Source: Neckera pumila
Taxonomy: Eukaryota > Streptophyta > Bryopsida > Hypnales > Neckeraceae
Assembly: GCA_963969595.1 (NCBI GenBank)
Contig: OZ018408.1
Coordinates: 13,017,823-13,081,822, forward strand
DNA: 64,000 bases
Direction of reading: 5' to 3'
Shown here: positions 48,823-59,235 of the stretch, piece by piece
Layout: each line of letters opens with the position of its first letter
Position numbering within the stretch: the stretch's first letter is position 1
Notes under the pieces: model-generated
Seen by the model: only the letters and a program-made list of their open reading frames with translations
What the model was told of the DNA's origin: nothing
Databases searched by the model: none
Translations under genes and position numbers: made by a program

Positions 48823-49021
48823 GCTGTTTCATTAGGGTTTCTTCCATATAATATGGTCGTAATTTGTTAATATTTACGCGGACAATTGTGCCCCTGGGTT
48901 GATTTAAATCCACCGTGCCATTCGGATAAACTGTGTGTATTTCGTATGGTCCAAACCATTTATTTTCAAATTTTCTTTTGTTTCTTTTTGTAAAAGTTTT
49001 TAACCATAAAACATGTTGACC
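48632..49021 (-). CDS. Integrase C-terminal segment, poly-Gln run and CxxC motif
   Basis: In frame with pol after the TAA at 49022. It begins GQHVLWLKTFTKRNKRKF and continues KWFGPYEIHTVYPNGTVDL and NINKLRPYY, the usual SH3-like integrase tail of gypsy elements. A run of about 24 Gln and the sequence CMYCSKTHKTPKTC follow, which could bind a metal. It ends at TAA 48632. The accessory region then follows in the same frame. Confidence 0.75.
48761..48823 (+). repeat. (TTG)21 microsatellite
   Basis: Twenty-one TTG units on the plus strand, encoding glutamine (CAA) on the minus strand in the retrotransposon's reading frame. Confidence 0.97.
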
Positions 49022-51697
49022 TTATTTATATCGATTTTTTAGCTCATATGGATTTTGACAATTATGATTTATATGAGAATCCGGAATGTAAGAGTTAGAA
49101 CATTCTCCTTTTTCGTATATGGTAGGACATTCTTGTTCTTTCCCTTTATTTCTTTGGATACTTGTTTTTGTGTGTTTAGAATTGTCATGTCGGTTTTTCC
49201 TTAACATTTTTGTTCTTACAATATTGTTTTCAGCTTCTTCTCGTTGCAAATCTAGTTCTCGTAGTTGGTGCAAGCGATGTGCAAACATTGCATCTATCGA
49301 GAAATCTTCGGGACCTTTTTGTGGTTGGGGTACCATATATCTTAGAGGGAGTAATGCTTCTGTCCCATATACTAGTGAAAATGGTGTATGGCGAGTAGTT
49401 ACTTTGTATGCTGTACAATATGCCCATAGTGCCGATGGTAATTTTCGGTCCCAATTTGTTTGATTAGCGTTTACAGTTTTGGTAAGTATAGCTTTTAGTA
49501 CTTTGTTTGTGGATTCCGCTTGTCCATTACCCTGAGGGTAATAAGTTGTTGATCTACGATGTTGGATCAGAAATTCTGTGGTTAAGAGTTGAATTGTCGT
49601 ATTAAGGAAATGTGTCCCTTGATCACTTATTAACTCTATTGGACAACAATATCGAGTGATTATTTCTTCATATAAAAATTTGGCTGTTGAATAAGCTGTA
49701 TTGTCTTTGAGAGCTCGGGCTTCTACCCATTTGGAGGTATAATCAATAGCTGTGATTATATACCTATTGGCTGTAAATCTTGCTGGTGGGTTTATTGGTC
49801 CAATGAAATCGATTCCCCATCTTTGAAAAATCCCAAGTGGTAAAATAGGATGTAAGGGATTGATTCCTTTTACTGGTTTGTTGGTGTTTCTTTGGCAAAT
49901 GTCACACGTTTTACAATATTCATATACATCTTTGCGTAAATTAGGCCACCAATATAATGCTGTCAAAATCTTATGTAAGGTGATAGTGGTTGAAAAATGA
50001 CCTCCTGCCGGACCTTTGTGGGCTTCAGCCACAATTGCCCTTGTTATTGGTCCTGCTACGCATATTCTATGATAAGAATCAGAACATGTCTTTATCAATC
50101 TTCCCATTCCATCTAAGTGGTAGGGTCGACTCCTTATAGCTATTTGGCGACGTATGTTAAGAGGTATGTGAATTGGTATACTTCCAGTCCGAAGATAATT
50201 TACTATTGGAGTTCTCCAATCTTGGAATGGAAAAATATCTTCATGGGGTGTGATTTGTACCATGAATAAATTGGCATCTGGAAATGAGTCTGGTATTCCA
50301 TTTGGTGCCTCACCATTGTTTATTCTTGAGAGATGGTCTGCTATTATATGTTGCCTGCCTGGCCTGTGTACAATTTCAAAATCGTATTCTTGAAGTAGGA
50401 GCATCCATCTAGCTATTCTTCCAGACACAATGGTTCTGTTAACTAGGTATAGCAATGCCTCATGGTCGACATAAAATACAAAATGGTTGGCTAGTAAGTA
50501 GTGGCGGAACTTGTGAAGCGAGTAGACCATAGCCAAGGCCTCACGTTCTGTTGTTGAATAATTTCTTTCGGCTTGGTTAAGTAATCTACTTGCATAAAAT
50601 ATGGGTGAGTCAATTTTTCCATGAATGTTTTGTGTTAAAACACTACCAATGGCGTCGTTGGACGCATCACAGTGTACATGGAATTCTCGATTCCAATCAG
50701 GGGTGATTAAAATTGGAGTCTTTGTTAATTTGCTTTTAATTAACTCAAATGCTTCTTGACACTTGTTGTCCCAGTTGAACTTGATATTTGATTTAGTAAG
50801 ATTAGCCAAGGGTTGTGTGATTTTTGCAAAATCCTTGATAAATCGTCGATGATAACTAGCTGACCCAAGGAATTGCCTTATCCCTTTTAAATTGGTAGGC
50901 GGAGGAAGCGTTTGAATTGTTTTAATCTTTGCAGGATCTACTAAGATTCCTTCTTTACATATTATATGTCCGAGTAATGTACTTGAACTTACTGCAAATG
51001 TGCATTTTTCTGGGTTTAGACTGATTCTGGTTTCTCGACATCTTTCCAAGCATTTTTGAAGATGCTCGAGGTGCATGGCTTTGCTTCCATATATAGTGAA
51101 ATCATCCAGGAAAATCTGCATGAATACATTCAAGAATTCTGCGAACGTTTGCATAATTGCTCTTTGAAAAGTTGCTGGGGCACATTTTAATCCAAACGGC
51201 ATTACACGGTAGGCAAAAGGTCCCCATTCTGTAATGAAGCAGGTCTTGAGTTGGTCCCGTAAAGCCATGAGAATTTGGTTGTAACCACTAAAACCGTCAA
51301 GTGTAGAATACATTTCATGTCCTGCTACTGCTTCCAATACTTGATCAGTAAACGGAAGTGGAAATGGATCCATTTTTGTGACCCCATTTAGTTTCCGATA
51401 ATTGACGCATACGCGAAGTTTGCCATTTTTCTTTGGGACTATCACAATGGGTGATAACCATTCGGTTTCCTTGACTGGATAAATGAATCCTACTTTTAGC
51501 AATTTATCAATTTCATCTTTGACCTTTGCTGCATATTTCGGATTCATTCTATATATGGCTTGTCTTACTGGATACGCGTTGGGTGTGAGCTCAATGCGAT
51601 GTTTGCATATATGTGCTGGTATTCCTTTGAGGTCTTCGTAACTCCATGCAAATACATCTTTGAATTCTTTTAGGAGTTCCACAAGTTCTTCCTTGAA
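49022..51697 (-). CDS. Ty3 pol: reverse transcriptase, RNase H, integrase
   Basis: Open frame of about 890 codons between TAA 51698-51700 and TAA 49022-49024, in one frame with the protease end upstream. The first Met is at 51682. RT (residues about 30-250): STLDGFSGYNQI, VMPFGLKCAPATFQ and the catalytic FLDD near residue 191. RNase H (about 330-450): VHCDASNDAIG, TEREALAMVYSL and VDHEALLYLV. Integrase zinc-binding region (about 560-600) with two His and two Cys (CKTCDIC), then the DDE core (about 625-740): WGIDFIGPI, ISDQGTHF and GQAESTNK. Length is normal for this lineage. Neither stop lies inside a catalytic domain. Confidence 0.93.
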   Translation of the reverse strand, partial: FKEELVELLKEFKDVFAWSYEDLKGIPAHICKHRIELTPNAYPVRQAIYRMNPKYAAKVKDEIDKLLKVGFIYPVKETEWLSPIVIVPKKNGKLRVCVNYRKLNGVTKMDPFPLPFTDQVLEAVAGHEMYSTLDGFSGYNQILMALRDQLKTCFITEWGPFAYRVMPFGLKCAPATFQRAIMQTFAEFLNVFMQIFLDDFTIYGSKAMHLEHLQKCLERCRETRISLNPEKCTFAVSSSTLLGHIICKEGILVDPAKIKTIQTLPPPTNLKGIRQFLGSASYHRRFIKDFAKITQPLANLTKSNIKFNWDNKCQEAFELIKSKLTKTPILITPDWNREFHVHCDASNDAIGSVLTQNIHGKIDSPIFYASRLLNQAERNYSTTEREALAMVYSLHKFRHYLLANHFVFYVDHEALLYLVNRTIVSGRIARWMLLLQEYDFEIVHRPGRQHIIADHLSRINNGEAPNGIPDSFPDANLFMVQITPHEDIFPFQDWRTPIVNYLRTGSIPIHIPLNIRRQIAIRSRPYHLDGMGRLIKTCSDSYHRICVAGPITRAIVAEAHKGPAGGHFSTTITLHKILTALYWWPNLRKDVYEYCKTCDICQRNTNKPVKGINPLHPILPLGIFQRWGIDFIGPINPPARFTANRYIITAIDYTSKWVEARALKDNTAYSTAKFLYEEIITRYCCPIELISDQGTHFLNTTIQLLTTEFLIQHRRSTTYYPQGNGQAESTNKVLKAILTKTVNANQTNWDRKLPSALWAYCTAYKVTTRHTPFSLVYGTEALLPLRYMVPQPQKGPEDFSIDAMFAHRLHQLRELDLQREEAENNIVRTKMLRKNRHDNSKHTKTSIQRNKGKEQECPTIYEKGECSNSYIPDSHINHNCQNPYELKNRYK

Positions 51698-53475
51698 TTA
51701 TGATTCAAGATTTTTGCAGATGTGTACATTATGGGGTTTTTTTGTTGTGCCCAAGTTAACTTCTTGTACTTGGTCTTTATCCTCTATTGTCCATTTGGCC
51801 ACGTCTTTGCCTTGTACTGTCACAGATGCTGGAGTGTCATCAATGACAATTGTCCCTTCTTTCGTATCATAAAAATGGGCCGGATATTTGATTGGCTTGC
51901 CTAGTGTTTTACTAGATTCAAGTTGTTTCCCTTTCTTTTTGATTGGAAGTGGACTGATGTTTGATGATGATGATTTTGGCTCAATTGCATGGCACTCGGA
52001 TGTAAACATTTCTTTGACACCTGTCAATTCAATGTCTGCAATTGGTTGAAGTGATGGTATTGCCTGGTATACCACTTGTTCTTCTTCATTGGTCAGTCCT
52101 TTGGACCAATCATAGCATTCCAATTGAATGGGTCTTTTTGAAGGTGGAGGACATGGTACTCGTCTTGTACTCACCTTCTTTTCTTTGGTCTTATAGACTA
52201 AGGTAATGGTATCTTTTGCCCAATCTTGTCGTGTTTTGGCTTGTTTTAGCCACGGTCGTCCGAGAAGCATGGTGTAACTTTCGGACTTTGATCCATCTTC
52301 ATTACTGTTGCTGTAATGTTGTATTTGAATCCTCCTATTTCAATTTGGAGATTCCGAATAATCCCTATAGGTGTCACCTTTCGTTGGTCTGCCATTTTAA
52401 TTATAAATGGTGCTGGTTCTAATTTTCGATACCCTAACTTCCGACAAAGTTCCTCAGTAATAATATTTACTCCAGAACCTCCGTCTAATAGTACATTATG
52501 TACAGTGTAATGTTTAATATGGGCTGTTATCATGGGCATCTCTATGTCAAAATCTTGTGTTTTGACATGGCATACATCTGTTGGTTCATCCCGTATCTGG
52601 TATCCGGGTATGAATGCATCCATTATTTGTTGTTTACAGTATGGAGCTAACTCCAAGAGCTGGCCAACAGTAATATTTGCCTTGGTTTGTTTAAGTACGT
52701 CTTGGATAATTTTTGTTTGCTTTCTCTCTATATTGTCGAGGTATTTGTCCTCATTATTGTTTCGGACTTGTTTTAGTTTTCGAGCCATTATAGACTCTTC
52801 TCTAACTGCCATTATTGGCCTTTCCTTCTCTTCGGAAGTTATAGGTAATTCTTCTTGAGGTGTTTCTTTTAACTCCTCTTGTAATTTTCGGATATCTTGG
52901 GTCACTTGTTGGTGTACCCTTCGTTCATCTTCCCATTCATTGGACGCTTGTTCCTGGAGTTCTCCTAACTCCACTAGTCCAGGTTGTTCTTCGTCAACCT
53001 CATTTTCACTATCATTATTTTCGCTAGTATTACTTGTAGATCTTTCTTCATCTTCAAGTTGTTGTTTTTGTGCTCTTGTCATAACATAAGCGTCTGGCTC
53101 TACCATATTGGACGCAATTGTTGGCTTTTCAGAGCCCTGTATCCCTCTAAGTTCCTCTTGATGTCGTTTCCAGAGAAAACACTCTCTTTTCATATGCCCT
53201 TTTTTATGGCAATAATAGCACTCGTCGGGATTACCTTCCCCTGGCCCCATACCTGAATAGGTACGTCTTGGTTCTTCTCTGAACCTCTTGTCCTTAAATT
53301 GAGATCTGTATCGATCCTCATATTGGTTTGTTTGTCCATTATAATCATTTCTTCTTCCATTATATGGATTTCCCCTTCCTCCATATCTTCCTCGATACGA
53401 TTGTTGTGCTTCCCTATAGTTACCAGACTCATTTGGTCTGTAGTAACTATTTCTAGGTGGCTCTTGCTCCAATTC
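51698..53475 (-). pseudogene. Ty3 protease region with third zinc knuckle, frameshifted
   Basis: Follows the TAG at 53476-53478 in the gag frame. It has an Arg/Tyr/Gly-rich stretch, then the zinc knuckle CYYCHKKGHMKREC and an acidic linker. The retroviral-type aspartic protease core has LLDGGSGVNII, where the usual second position of the DTG-like motif reads Gly. Near 52280 the frame changes: the gag-frame part stops at 52246, while the continuing LLGRPWLKQAKT is in the pol frame from 52270. One base appears to be missing in the SPK/YTMLLGRPW region. The pol-frame part ends at TAA 51698. Confidence 0.8.
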
Positions 53476-53757
53476 CTAATTCCCAAGTCTCCTTGTGTTA
53501 TCTTGTCTCCTCATATTGTTCCATTGAGGTTGGATTTGATTTACTGCTAATTTCTCATCTTTGTGGCGACGGTTGTAGCTACATTCGTTGGTACGATGAC
53601 TATTTGTATTACAAATTGTGCAGTATTTTGTTTGGCATTCTGTAGGTAAATGTCCCTCATTGTGGCAAATTCTACAAATGACTCCATTGCGGAATTTCCG
53701 TTGACTTGCTGAAAGTTGAGCTATTTCACTTTGTAATTCTTTTAGAATATCTTTTTC
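53476..53757 (-). CDS. Ty3 gag C-terminus with two zinc knuckles
   Basis: In frame with gag after the TGA at 53758-53760. Contains CRICHNEGHLPTEC and CTICNTNSHRTNEC, two CCHC-type knuckles about 16 residues apart, and ends at TAG 53476-53478. With the one in the protease segment there are three knuckles in the gag-pro region. Confidence 0.85.
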   Translation of the reverse strand, partial: EKDILKELQSEIAQLSASQRKFRNGVICRICHNEGHLPTECQTKYCTICNTNSHRTNECSYNRRHKDEKLAVNQIQPQWNNMRRQDNTRRLGN

Positions 53758-54762
53758 TCAAAACTTTTTGTTTTTGTTCTTCTTTTTACTTTTGTTTTCT
53801 TCATCCTCTGAGTCACTACTTGACTCATTTGTGTCTGTATCAGAATCTTCTTTTCTTTTCTTATGGAAGCCTAATTCCAATTTTCTTGCTGCTGATAATG
53901 CATCTTCTAAAGTATTTGTAGGTAACATCAAAATATATTTTTCGTACTCTTTATGCAAACCATTCAAGAACCAAGTTTTCTTGAATTGATCAGGTGGTGG
54001 TGGATTAAGTTTACTTGAAGTTAGCATTACTCTTTCAAGAAAATCTTCCACATCTTCATGCTTCTTTTGTTTGAGGTGCGACAAACTGTCAATTACTTCT
54101 CCGTCCGTTTTCTTCTCACGGAATCGGTAAATAAAGGCATTTTTTAACTCTTCCCATGTCTCAAAGTGGCCTGCCTGGAACTGAGCATACCATTCCAGGG
54201 CTTTCTTCTTTAGACATACCGGAAAAAGATCTAATCGCCCATCCTCATCTTGATTTGCATAACAAATGTGGTTAAATTCTTTCAAAAAGATGTCTGGGTC
54301 CCCCTTACCCTTAAATTTGGGTAGTTGAGTCTTAATTCTTCTTGCTAGTGCCATTGTGGTTAATTTTTGTACTTGGTTGTCTATTCTTGATGTTTGTGAT
54401 GATTCTTCTAATTTTGAGTCTTGTAAAGTTTGGTGTAGTATTGGAATCTCGTGTAATTCCCTAGTCGTTTCTTTTGATATTTCTACAATTTTTCCTTGTT
54501 GTATTTCTATGTCTTCGTCACTATCACTTGGTTCCTCGGATTCTTCGTAATCACTACCTCTATAAGCCGCAGAAATTCTTTTCCACTTATTGGTTCTTTC
54601 CTTCTTATCGGTTCTTATTTTTTGTTGCCTTTTTCTTTCTGTAGGTTTTCTTGAATTTTCTCCTAATTCTTCTTCTTCTTTAAATTTTTGAAGTCGAGAA
54701 ATATGTTCCTTCTCGGCTTCTTTTTCTCTTTTTGTCTTTGGAGAATTAGGCTCTTCGTTCAT
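53758..54762 (-). CDS. Ty3 gag
   Basis: ATG at 54762, 334 residues, TGA at 53758-53760. A highly charged N-terminal half (KREKEAEKEH, SDSDEDIEIQQ) is followed by the retrotransposon Gag domain (about residues 145-275): LPKFKGKGDPDIFLKEF, KKKALEWYAQF, TWEELKNAFIYRFR and WFLNGLHKEYEKYI. The end is a Lys/Asp/Ser-rich tail. Gag forms the particle shell and packages the RNA. Confidence 0.92.
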   Translation of the reverse strand: MNEEPNSPKTKREKEAEKEHISRLQKFKEEEELGENSRKPTERKRQQKIRTDKKERTNKWKRISAAYRGSDYEESEEPSDSDEDIEIQQGKIVEISKETTRELHEIPILHQTLQDSKLEESSQTSRIDNQVQKLTTMALARRIKTQLPKFKGKGDPDIFLKEFNHICYANQDEDGRLDLFPVCLKKKALEWYAQFQAGHFETWEELKNAFIYRFREKKTDGEVIDSLSHLKQKKHEDVEDFLERVMLTSSKLNPPPPDQFKKTWFLNGLHKEYEKYILMLPTNTLEDALSAARKLELGFHKKRKEDSDTDTNESSSDSEDEENKSKKKNKNKKF

Positions 54763-54864
54763 TGTGGGAATACATTTTCAAAAAATATTCTCGAATATTT
54801 TCAATAGGAATTTTGTGTATGCGGTTTAGATCCTTTAATTGTTGACTTGATCGTTACTTCGATA

Positions 54865-54882
54865 TCCCCAGCATGGTCGCCA
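54865..54882 (-). other. Primer-binding site of the Ty3 element
   Basis: On the minus strand TGGCGACCATGCTGGGGA starts two bases after the 5' LTR. It begins with the TGG expected opposite a tRNA 3' CCA. Its pattern resembles the sites of Ogre/Tat-type gypsy elements. The exact tRNA is not determined. Confidence 0.75.
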
Positions 54883-54884
54883 AA

Positions 54885-55840
54885 TGAAACACACTTTTCC
54901 ACTTCATGTAATTTATTCCATTTAATATAATTACATTTGTTTAATTCTATATATTTCTAATTTGGAATGAACTAGGAGTCAATGTTGATCTTTGAATTTC
55001 TTTAAGCTTCCTAAGTCTTGGCTTGACTTTGTGAAACAAGATTTTATTATTATTATCTTCAATTCTCCTATTGGTCTTTGAATCTCTAATTTCTTTTGAC
55101 TTGCTTTCTCTTGAAGCTCTTGGTCTTTGTTGTAAGTCTTTTATATCTTTTTGTCTTTAGTTGTGTTGCTTGAGAGTTGGTCTTTAAATTGCTTGGAAGT
55201 TGTTCTTGGAATTGCTTGTAAGTTGGTCTTTGAATGGCTTGTCAATTCTCCCCTTTACAATGGGAAAATTTCCCTTTATATAGTTTCTCGCGGTCATAGG
55301 AGACTAAGGGAAAACCCTAACCGATTTTTCCTTTGGTCATAGGACCAAGTCTATTCCTCCTAGAATACCCTAACTAACTTTTCCTTAACTAATTCTTCCT
55401 ATAATTAGCCTAGTAAATCTATGTACTAAGTAAATTATATTGCCGCTTTGGTCTTCCTTGTCTGTGCTGAAGTGGACTTTTGTAAAATTAATAACTTATG
55501 AATTAAGATAATTTTTTTCATTATTAATTTGTTAATCTTGTAATCTGAAGTATATACTTTAAGATTCTGCATTCTTATAGCCAATCCTTTGTATTTTCGT
55601 AATTGTAATTCATTCTTGAAAGTGCTCAAAAATACAGGAATATAATTTGTCATTTTCACAAATTAATAACTTTTGTATTTGATATTTTTATACATGTGAA
55701 TATTGATGTTCTACGTAGTCTAGCATACTTTATCCTCTGACCTAATTATCTTGAGATTTCTAAATTATCAATACTCATTTTAACGAATTTAAAGTAAGTC
55801 AATTAATAATTTCTTTAAAGGACAACATAATGGGTTAACA
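54885..55840 (-). repeat. 5' LTR of the Ty3 element
   Basis: 956 bp with TG...CA ends, the promoter-bearing LTR because the genes read on the minus strand. Near-identical to 43392-44347. Confidence 0.96.
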
Positions 55841-55845
55841 GAGGG

Positions 55846-56521
55846 ATTCCTTAGTCGTGCTAGAACTCCTGGGTGGGAAATTCAGTTGAGTGTCCGATCT
55901 CCTGAGAGATCTCGCTGCCTTAGTGGGCAAACGGAAGGACTTTAGTTGATGTTGGAACGGACGGGTTTACTTGCAATCGCCTGGCTTCGTACAGACGGAA
56001 CGTGGCGCTAAGGTCGTTGTAGTATGGAAGGATCGTACGGGGGGTCCTTGTATGACCGGTGATCCGGAGAATTCTCTAGATTGCTGTGAAGGATCAAACC
56101 GGGTCCGGATTAGTGTAAGAAATTAGAGAAGGAAGAAGTGGGTCTTCAGCCACTATAATTCACGGAAGGAGCGGCGGGCCTGTCATTCTCAAAAGCAAGG
56201 GGCAAACCCTCTGATGGTGAAACAGAGGTAAAACTAAACCGGATGGTAGTAAGAGCAGATGTGAGTTGATCAAACTGGATCGAAAAGTGGACCGGATCGG
56301 AGAAGGAGAAGAGGGTCTGATTGTAGTCCTTGGTGTTGTTGTGTTTCCGGTTGTTGTATTAGAACCGGAAGAGGAAATATAGGTACTGACTTAGCTTAGA
56401 GACCAAATAAGGCTATCTACTTCACAGAATCTCGCGGGTTCGATGTTTAGAGTCACTTTGTTATACTTTAAAGTGATTTTTGGTAGTATAACTGGGAAAT
56501 TGCTTGCCCTTTGTTGCGACA
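55846..56521 (+). other. Right part of the outer element
   Basis: Noncoding, with CCGG-rich words (ACCGGATCGGAG, TTTCCGGTTG). It ends in the complement of TGTCGCAACA at 56521, before the CACAT duplication. Confidence 0.7.
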
Positions 56522-56526
56522 CACAT

Positions 56527-59235
56527 GTTGGTCCTTTAGGGGTTAAATTCAACTATTAAAGCCACTACAACAACACCAAACAATTAGACATTCACAAAGA
56601 CCAAATTTATTGCAATAATTTCAATATTAACTAAAACAACACCACAAACTGCACACACTCAGTCAATTCCATCCTTTCAAACACACATACGCAACAATTT
56701 ACAAACACAATACACATAGCACACTTCCAATTAGGCAATCTAGTCTCCATTTATATTAATCGCAACGAAGCAAATCACAAAAAAAAAGATCAATCACTCT
56801 GACTGGACTCGCACTGGCAACTCTCAACAGTGGATCTAAATCCAATTTGGCTTCAACTCCTAATAGGCAGCCCGAGAGACACACCAACCGCCACTGAACT
56901 AAATCACATGAAGAAAAATATAAATGGACACTTACTAAATAATATTTAGCCTCTTACTATCCGGCAATCCCAATCCAATTGGCAAATCAAACTAGATTAA
57001 GAGAAAATTGTACTAATTCACTCAAATACACTCCAAATTGACCATAAATGTGCCAAATCAAGTGAACTACTACAAAACTTTTAAAATCACAAAAATTGGA
57101 ACTAAGCCCCTATCTACACTTCTCATAGTGTAGAGGTTGTCATCTACGGTTATACTCTATATTAATGTACTAGGCAATATAGGAATTGTGATTGGCCATG
57201 ATAGATTTTATCTCTGAAAAGAGACAACTAAGGTAAACCTTATTTTCTATGTCCTTGATACATATCATATTGAACTACCCTAAATAGACTCTACATTCAT
57301 GAAGGTCTTTAGACCAATGTTAATATTATTTTATTATAAATGATGATTGGCGATGAGAATTAGTAGACCTACACAAACTCAATGCATGGGACAATGCATA
57401 TGCTTTATGCCCTTGTAGAGACTAGAAAATGCTCCTTTGCAAACCCCAATGTGATGGTACCTTTTGCTTCAGACTCTAAAAGTGTTCTTTATGTGGAGAT
57501 ATATTTTTATTACTTTCTTCAATGTACCAATTTCATTTATCAATGCTCCAAAGGTGAATGTTTCAAAGGGTGGATGCTTTTATTGACCTTTATGGTTCCA
57601 ACTACAAAATTCATAACTAATTCTACAAAGGTCTAAAAAATATGAATCAAATTGGTTTAGATGCCGATTCCATTTGCCTTTCAAGAAAAATTTGCTTAAG
57701 AATATGAAAAAATATTCCAAGGATTTCAGCTTTCCTCCAAATACAATCATCTCTTAACCCTTGAAAGGCCCTTGGGGTTCTTCTAAACAACCCGTATTTA
57801 GCCTTATAACTCTTCAATTGTAGTTTAACATATGAATTGTAATACATTGTCATTTACGTACTATCATGATCATCAATTTTCTTTCTTTTGAAAAGTATTT
57901 GGTTAATGCTTTTCTTATCAAATACCACCGAATTCATAATATTTTATACGGTTGTTGAGGGCTTTTGGGCCCTTCAAGGATTAAAGGCATCCATTCTGAA
58001 CCTGTATAAATACTAAAAAGCCCTAAAAAGATGTCGGAAGTCTGAACGCCTGAACAGTACCAGAAATGGAGTGTAAACATAACATTATTAAGCCAAGTTG
58101 CAGGGCCCCCTTTGGCTCCCTCCATTTTTAGGGCTGCTATTGCATTATGATCAGGGATTTTTTTGGCATTGTAGCAGTACACCATGCAGTAAATGGAGGA
58201 TGGTCCCTCCAAATTTTATCCACTGTCACTGTGCCACTAGAATTTGGCACGATGGTGCCAAAAAAAACAAACCTAGTTATGATTGGGAGTATGCCTGACA
58301 ACACTGTAGAAAGGAGCCAACAACCAATCTGGAATTTGAAATTTTACCAAAGTCGCAACATAAAAGGCATCATTGTAAAGTTATTCCTTCAAGCTGGGGA
58401 ACCTCAAGGGGCCAGTATACAATGTTATGAAAATCATGACCGAGCCTCCAATGGATGAATTTCAGAACATTCATCCACCTAGAGATCCAGTGGGTCCTAA
58501 AACGAGCGTCCAAAGCCTCTGAGCAGAGAGTGGAGCAAGGTGTTTTTTTTCATCTTTTAAGAAGTGCCATAGTGGCAATATAAAATTTTGTAGTGGTGCT
58601 CCAAATTCAATATTCATCCATATTAGATAGAAAATATACATATGACATGTCTATAATTTGGTTTTAATCCACAATTTGACAATTTCATCTAGTTTGTTTT
58701 TTTTACTTTGAATTTATTTTGGCAATTTCATCCAAGTCTTTTGCCATTTTCTTTACCATTTTTTAACCAGATTAATTATTTTTGTTGCAATCTGGCACCA
58801 GAAAGCCCAAAAAAAAAAAGCCCTGGAGTGGAGAGCCACTCAAGGAAAAGAAACGAGAGGCTGACACCAAAGAAGAACGCGGAAACATCGATCGCCGGCG
58901 GGACAATCAACGCCCCCCAAAAACAACCCAACCCACAGAATACAACACTTCTATACAACAGTGACTGATGAGTGACTCAAAGTTGATCGGGGATTCTGGT
59001 GGACCAAACTGAAGGCAGGGCGGATTCTCCAAGGCCATTCAAACCCACCGCCTAAGCTTACTCTCTTCTGTCGCAGTCTCCCACCAATCCAGGCACATTC
59101 CCCTGGGAAACGCACTCCTCCCACCCCACCCAGCAGATCCTCGTCAATCTCAGCACGAAATTTGAGTTTCGGTGATGAGGTGGTGGTTCTCTTGAAGGAG
59201 AAGCCCAGATTGGGTGTGCTGCTGCTGCTGCTGCG
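56527..59235. other. Intergenic region and 5' flank of the hydrolase gene
   Basis: AT-rich up to about 58,950 with no recognised gene. GTCCTTTAGGGG/TTAA at 56531-56546 resembles a single piggyBac-like MITE end. The last 250 bases before 59236 are GC-richer and probably form the hydrolase promoter and leader, with a CTG-rich run just before the ATG. Confidence 0.5.

Larger units (their letters stand above)
43392..55840 (-). mobile_element. Ty3/gypsy LTR retrotransposon with a long accessory coding region
   Basis: Flanked by GAGGG (43387-43391 and 55841-55845). Two 956-bp LTRs with TG...CA ends. Transcribed on the minus strand in the order gag, zinc knuckles, protease, RT, RNase H, integrase, then accessory coding. 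The protease-RT-RNase H-integrase order is Ty3/gypsy. No chromodomain is evident after integrase. The LTRs differ at about three sites, so the insertion is recent. Yet the coding frame has about nine in-frame stops and one frameshift, so this copy probably moved with proteins supplied by another. Confidence 0.95.
36794..56521 (+). mobile_element. Unclassified transposon (outer), TGT...ACA ends, CACAT duplication, split by two insertions
   Basis: The left end TGTTGCAACC (36794) and the inverted right end TGTCGCAACA (ending at 56521) form a short imperfect terminal repeat. The flanks are CACAT at 36789-36793 and CACAT at 56522-56526. After removing the inner element and the Ty3 insertion with their duplications, the element is 3,316 bp long. 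It has one gene on the plus strand and no long direct repeats, so it does not look like an LTR element. CCGGTT/ACCGGAA words recur near both ends, like subterminal binding motifs. A 5-bp duplication with TGT...ACA ends is unlike CACTA, hAT, MULE or PIF elements. Confidence 0.75.

Noticed and set aside
36794..56521. LTR retrotransposon as explanation of the outer element, because of TGT...ACA ends and a 5-bp duplication
   Set aside because: No direct repeat of the first few hundred bases was found near the right end, and no primer-binding site or pol sequence is present. It remains a possible derivative, so the class is left open.
56531..56546. Single GTCCTTTAGGGG/TTAA end, possible second MITE
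   Set aside because: No inward-facing partner end was found within a plausible distance, so no element is called. The similar word at 60320 is followed by TTAT, not TTAA.
58147..58458. 103-codon plus-strand open frame upstream of the hydrolase
   Set aside because: No family resemblance, overlapping frames on both strands and AT-rich context; most likely chance.
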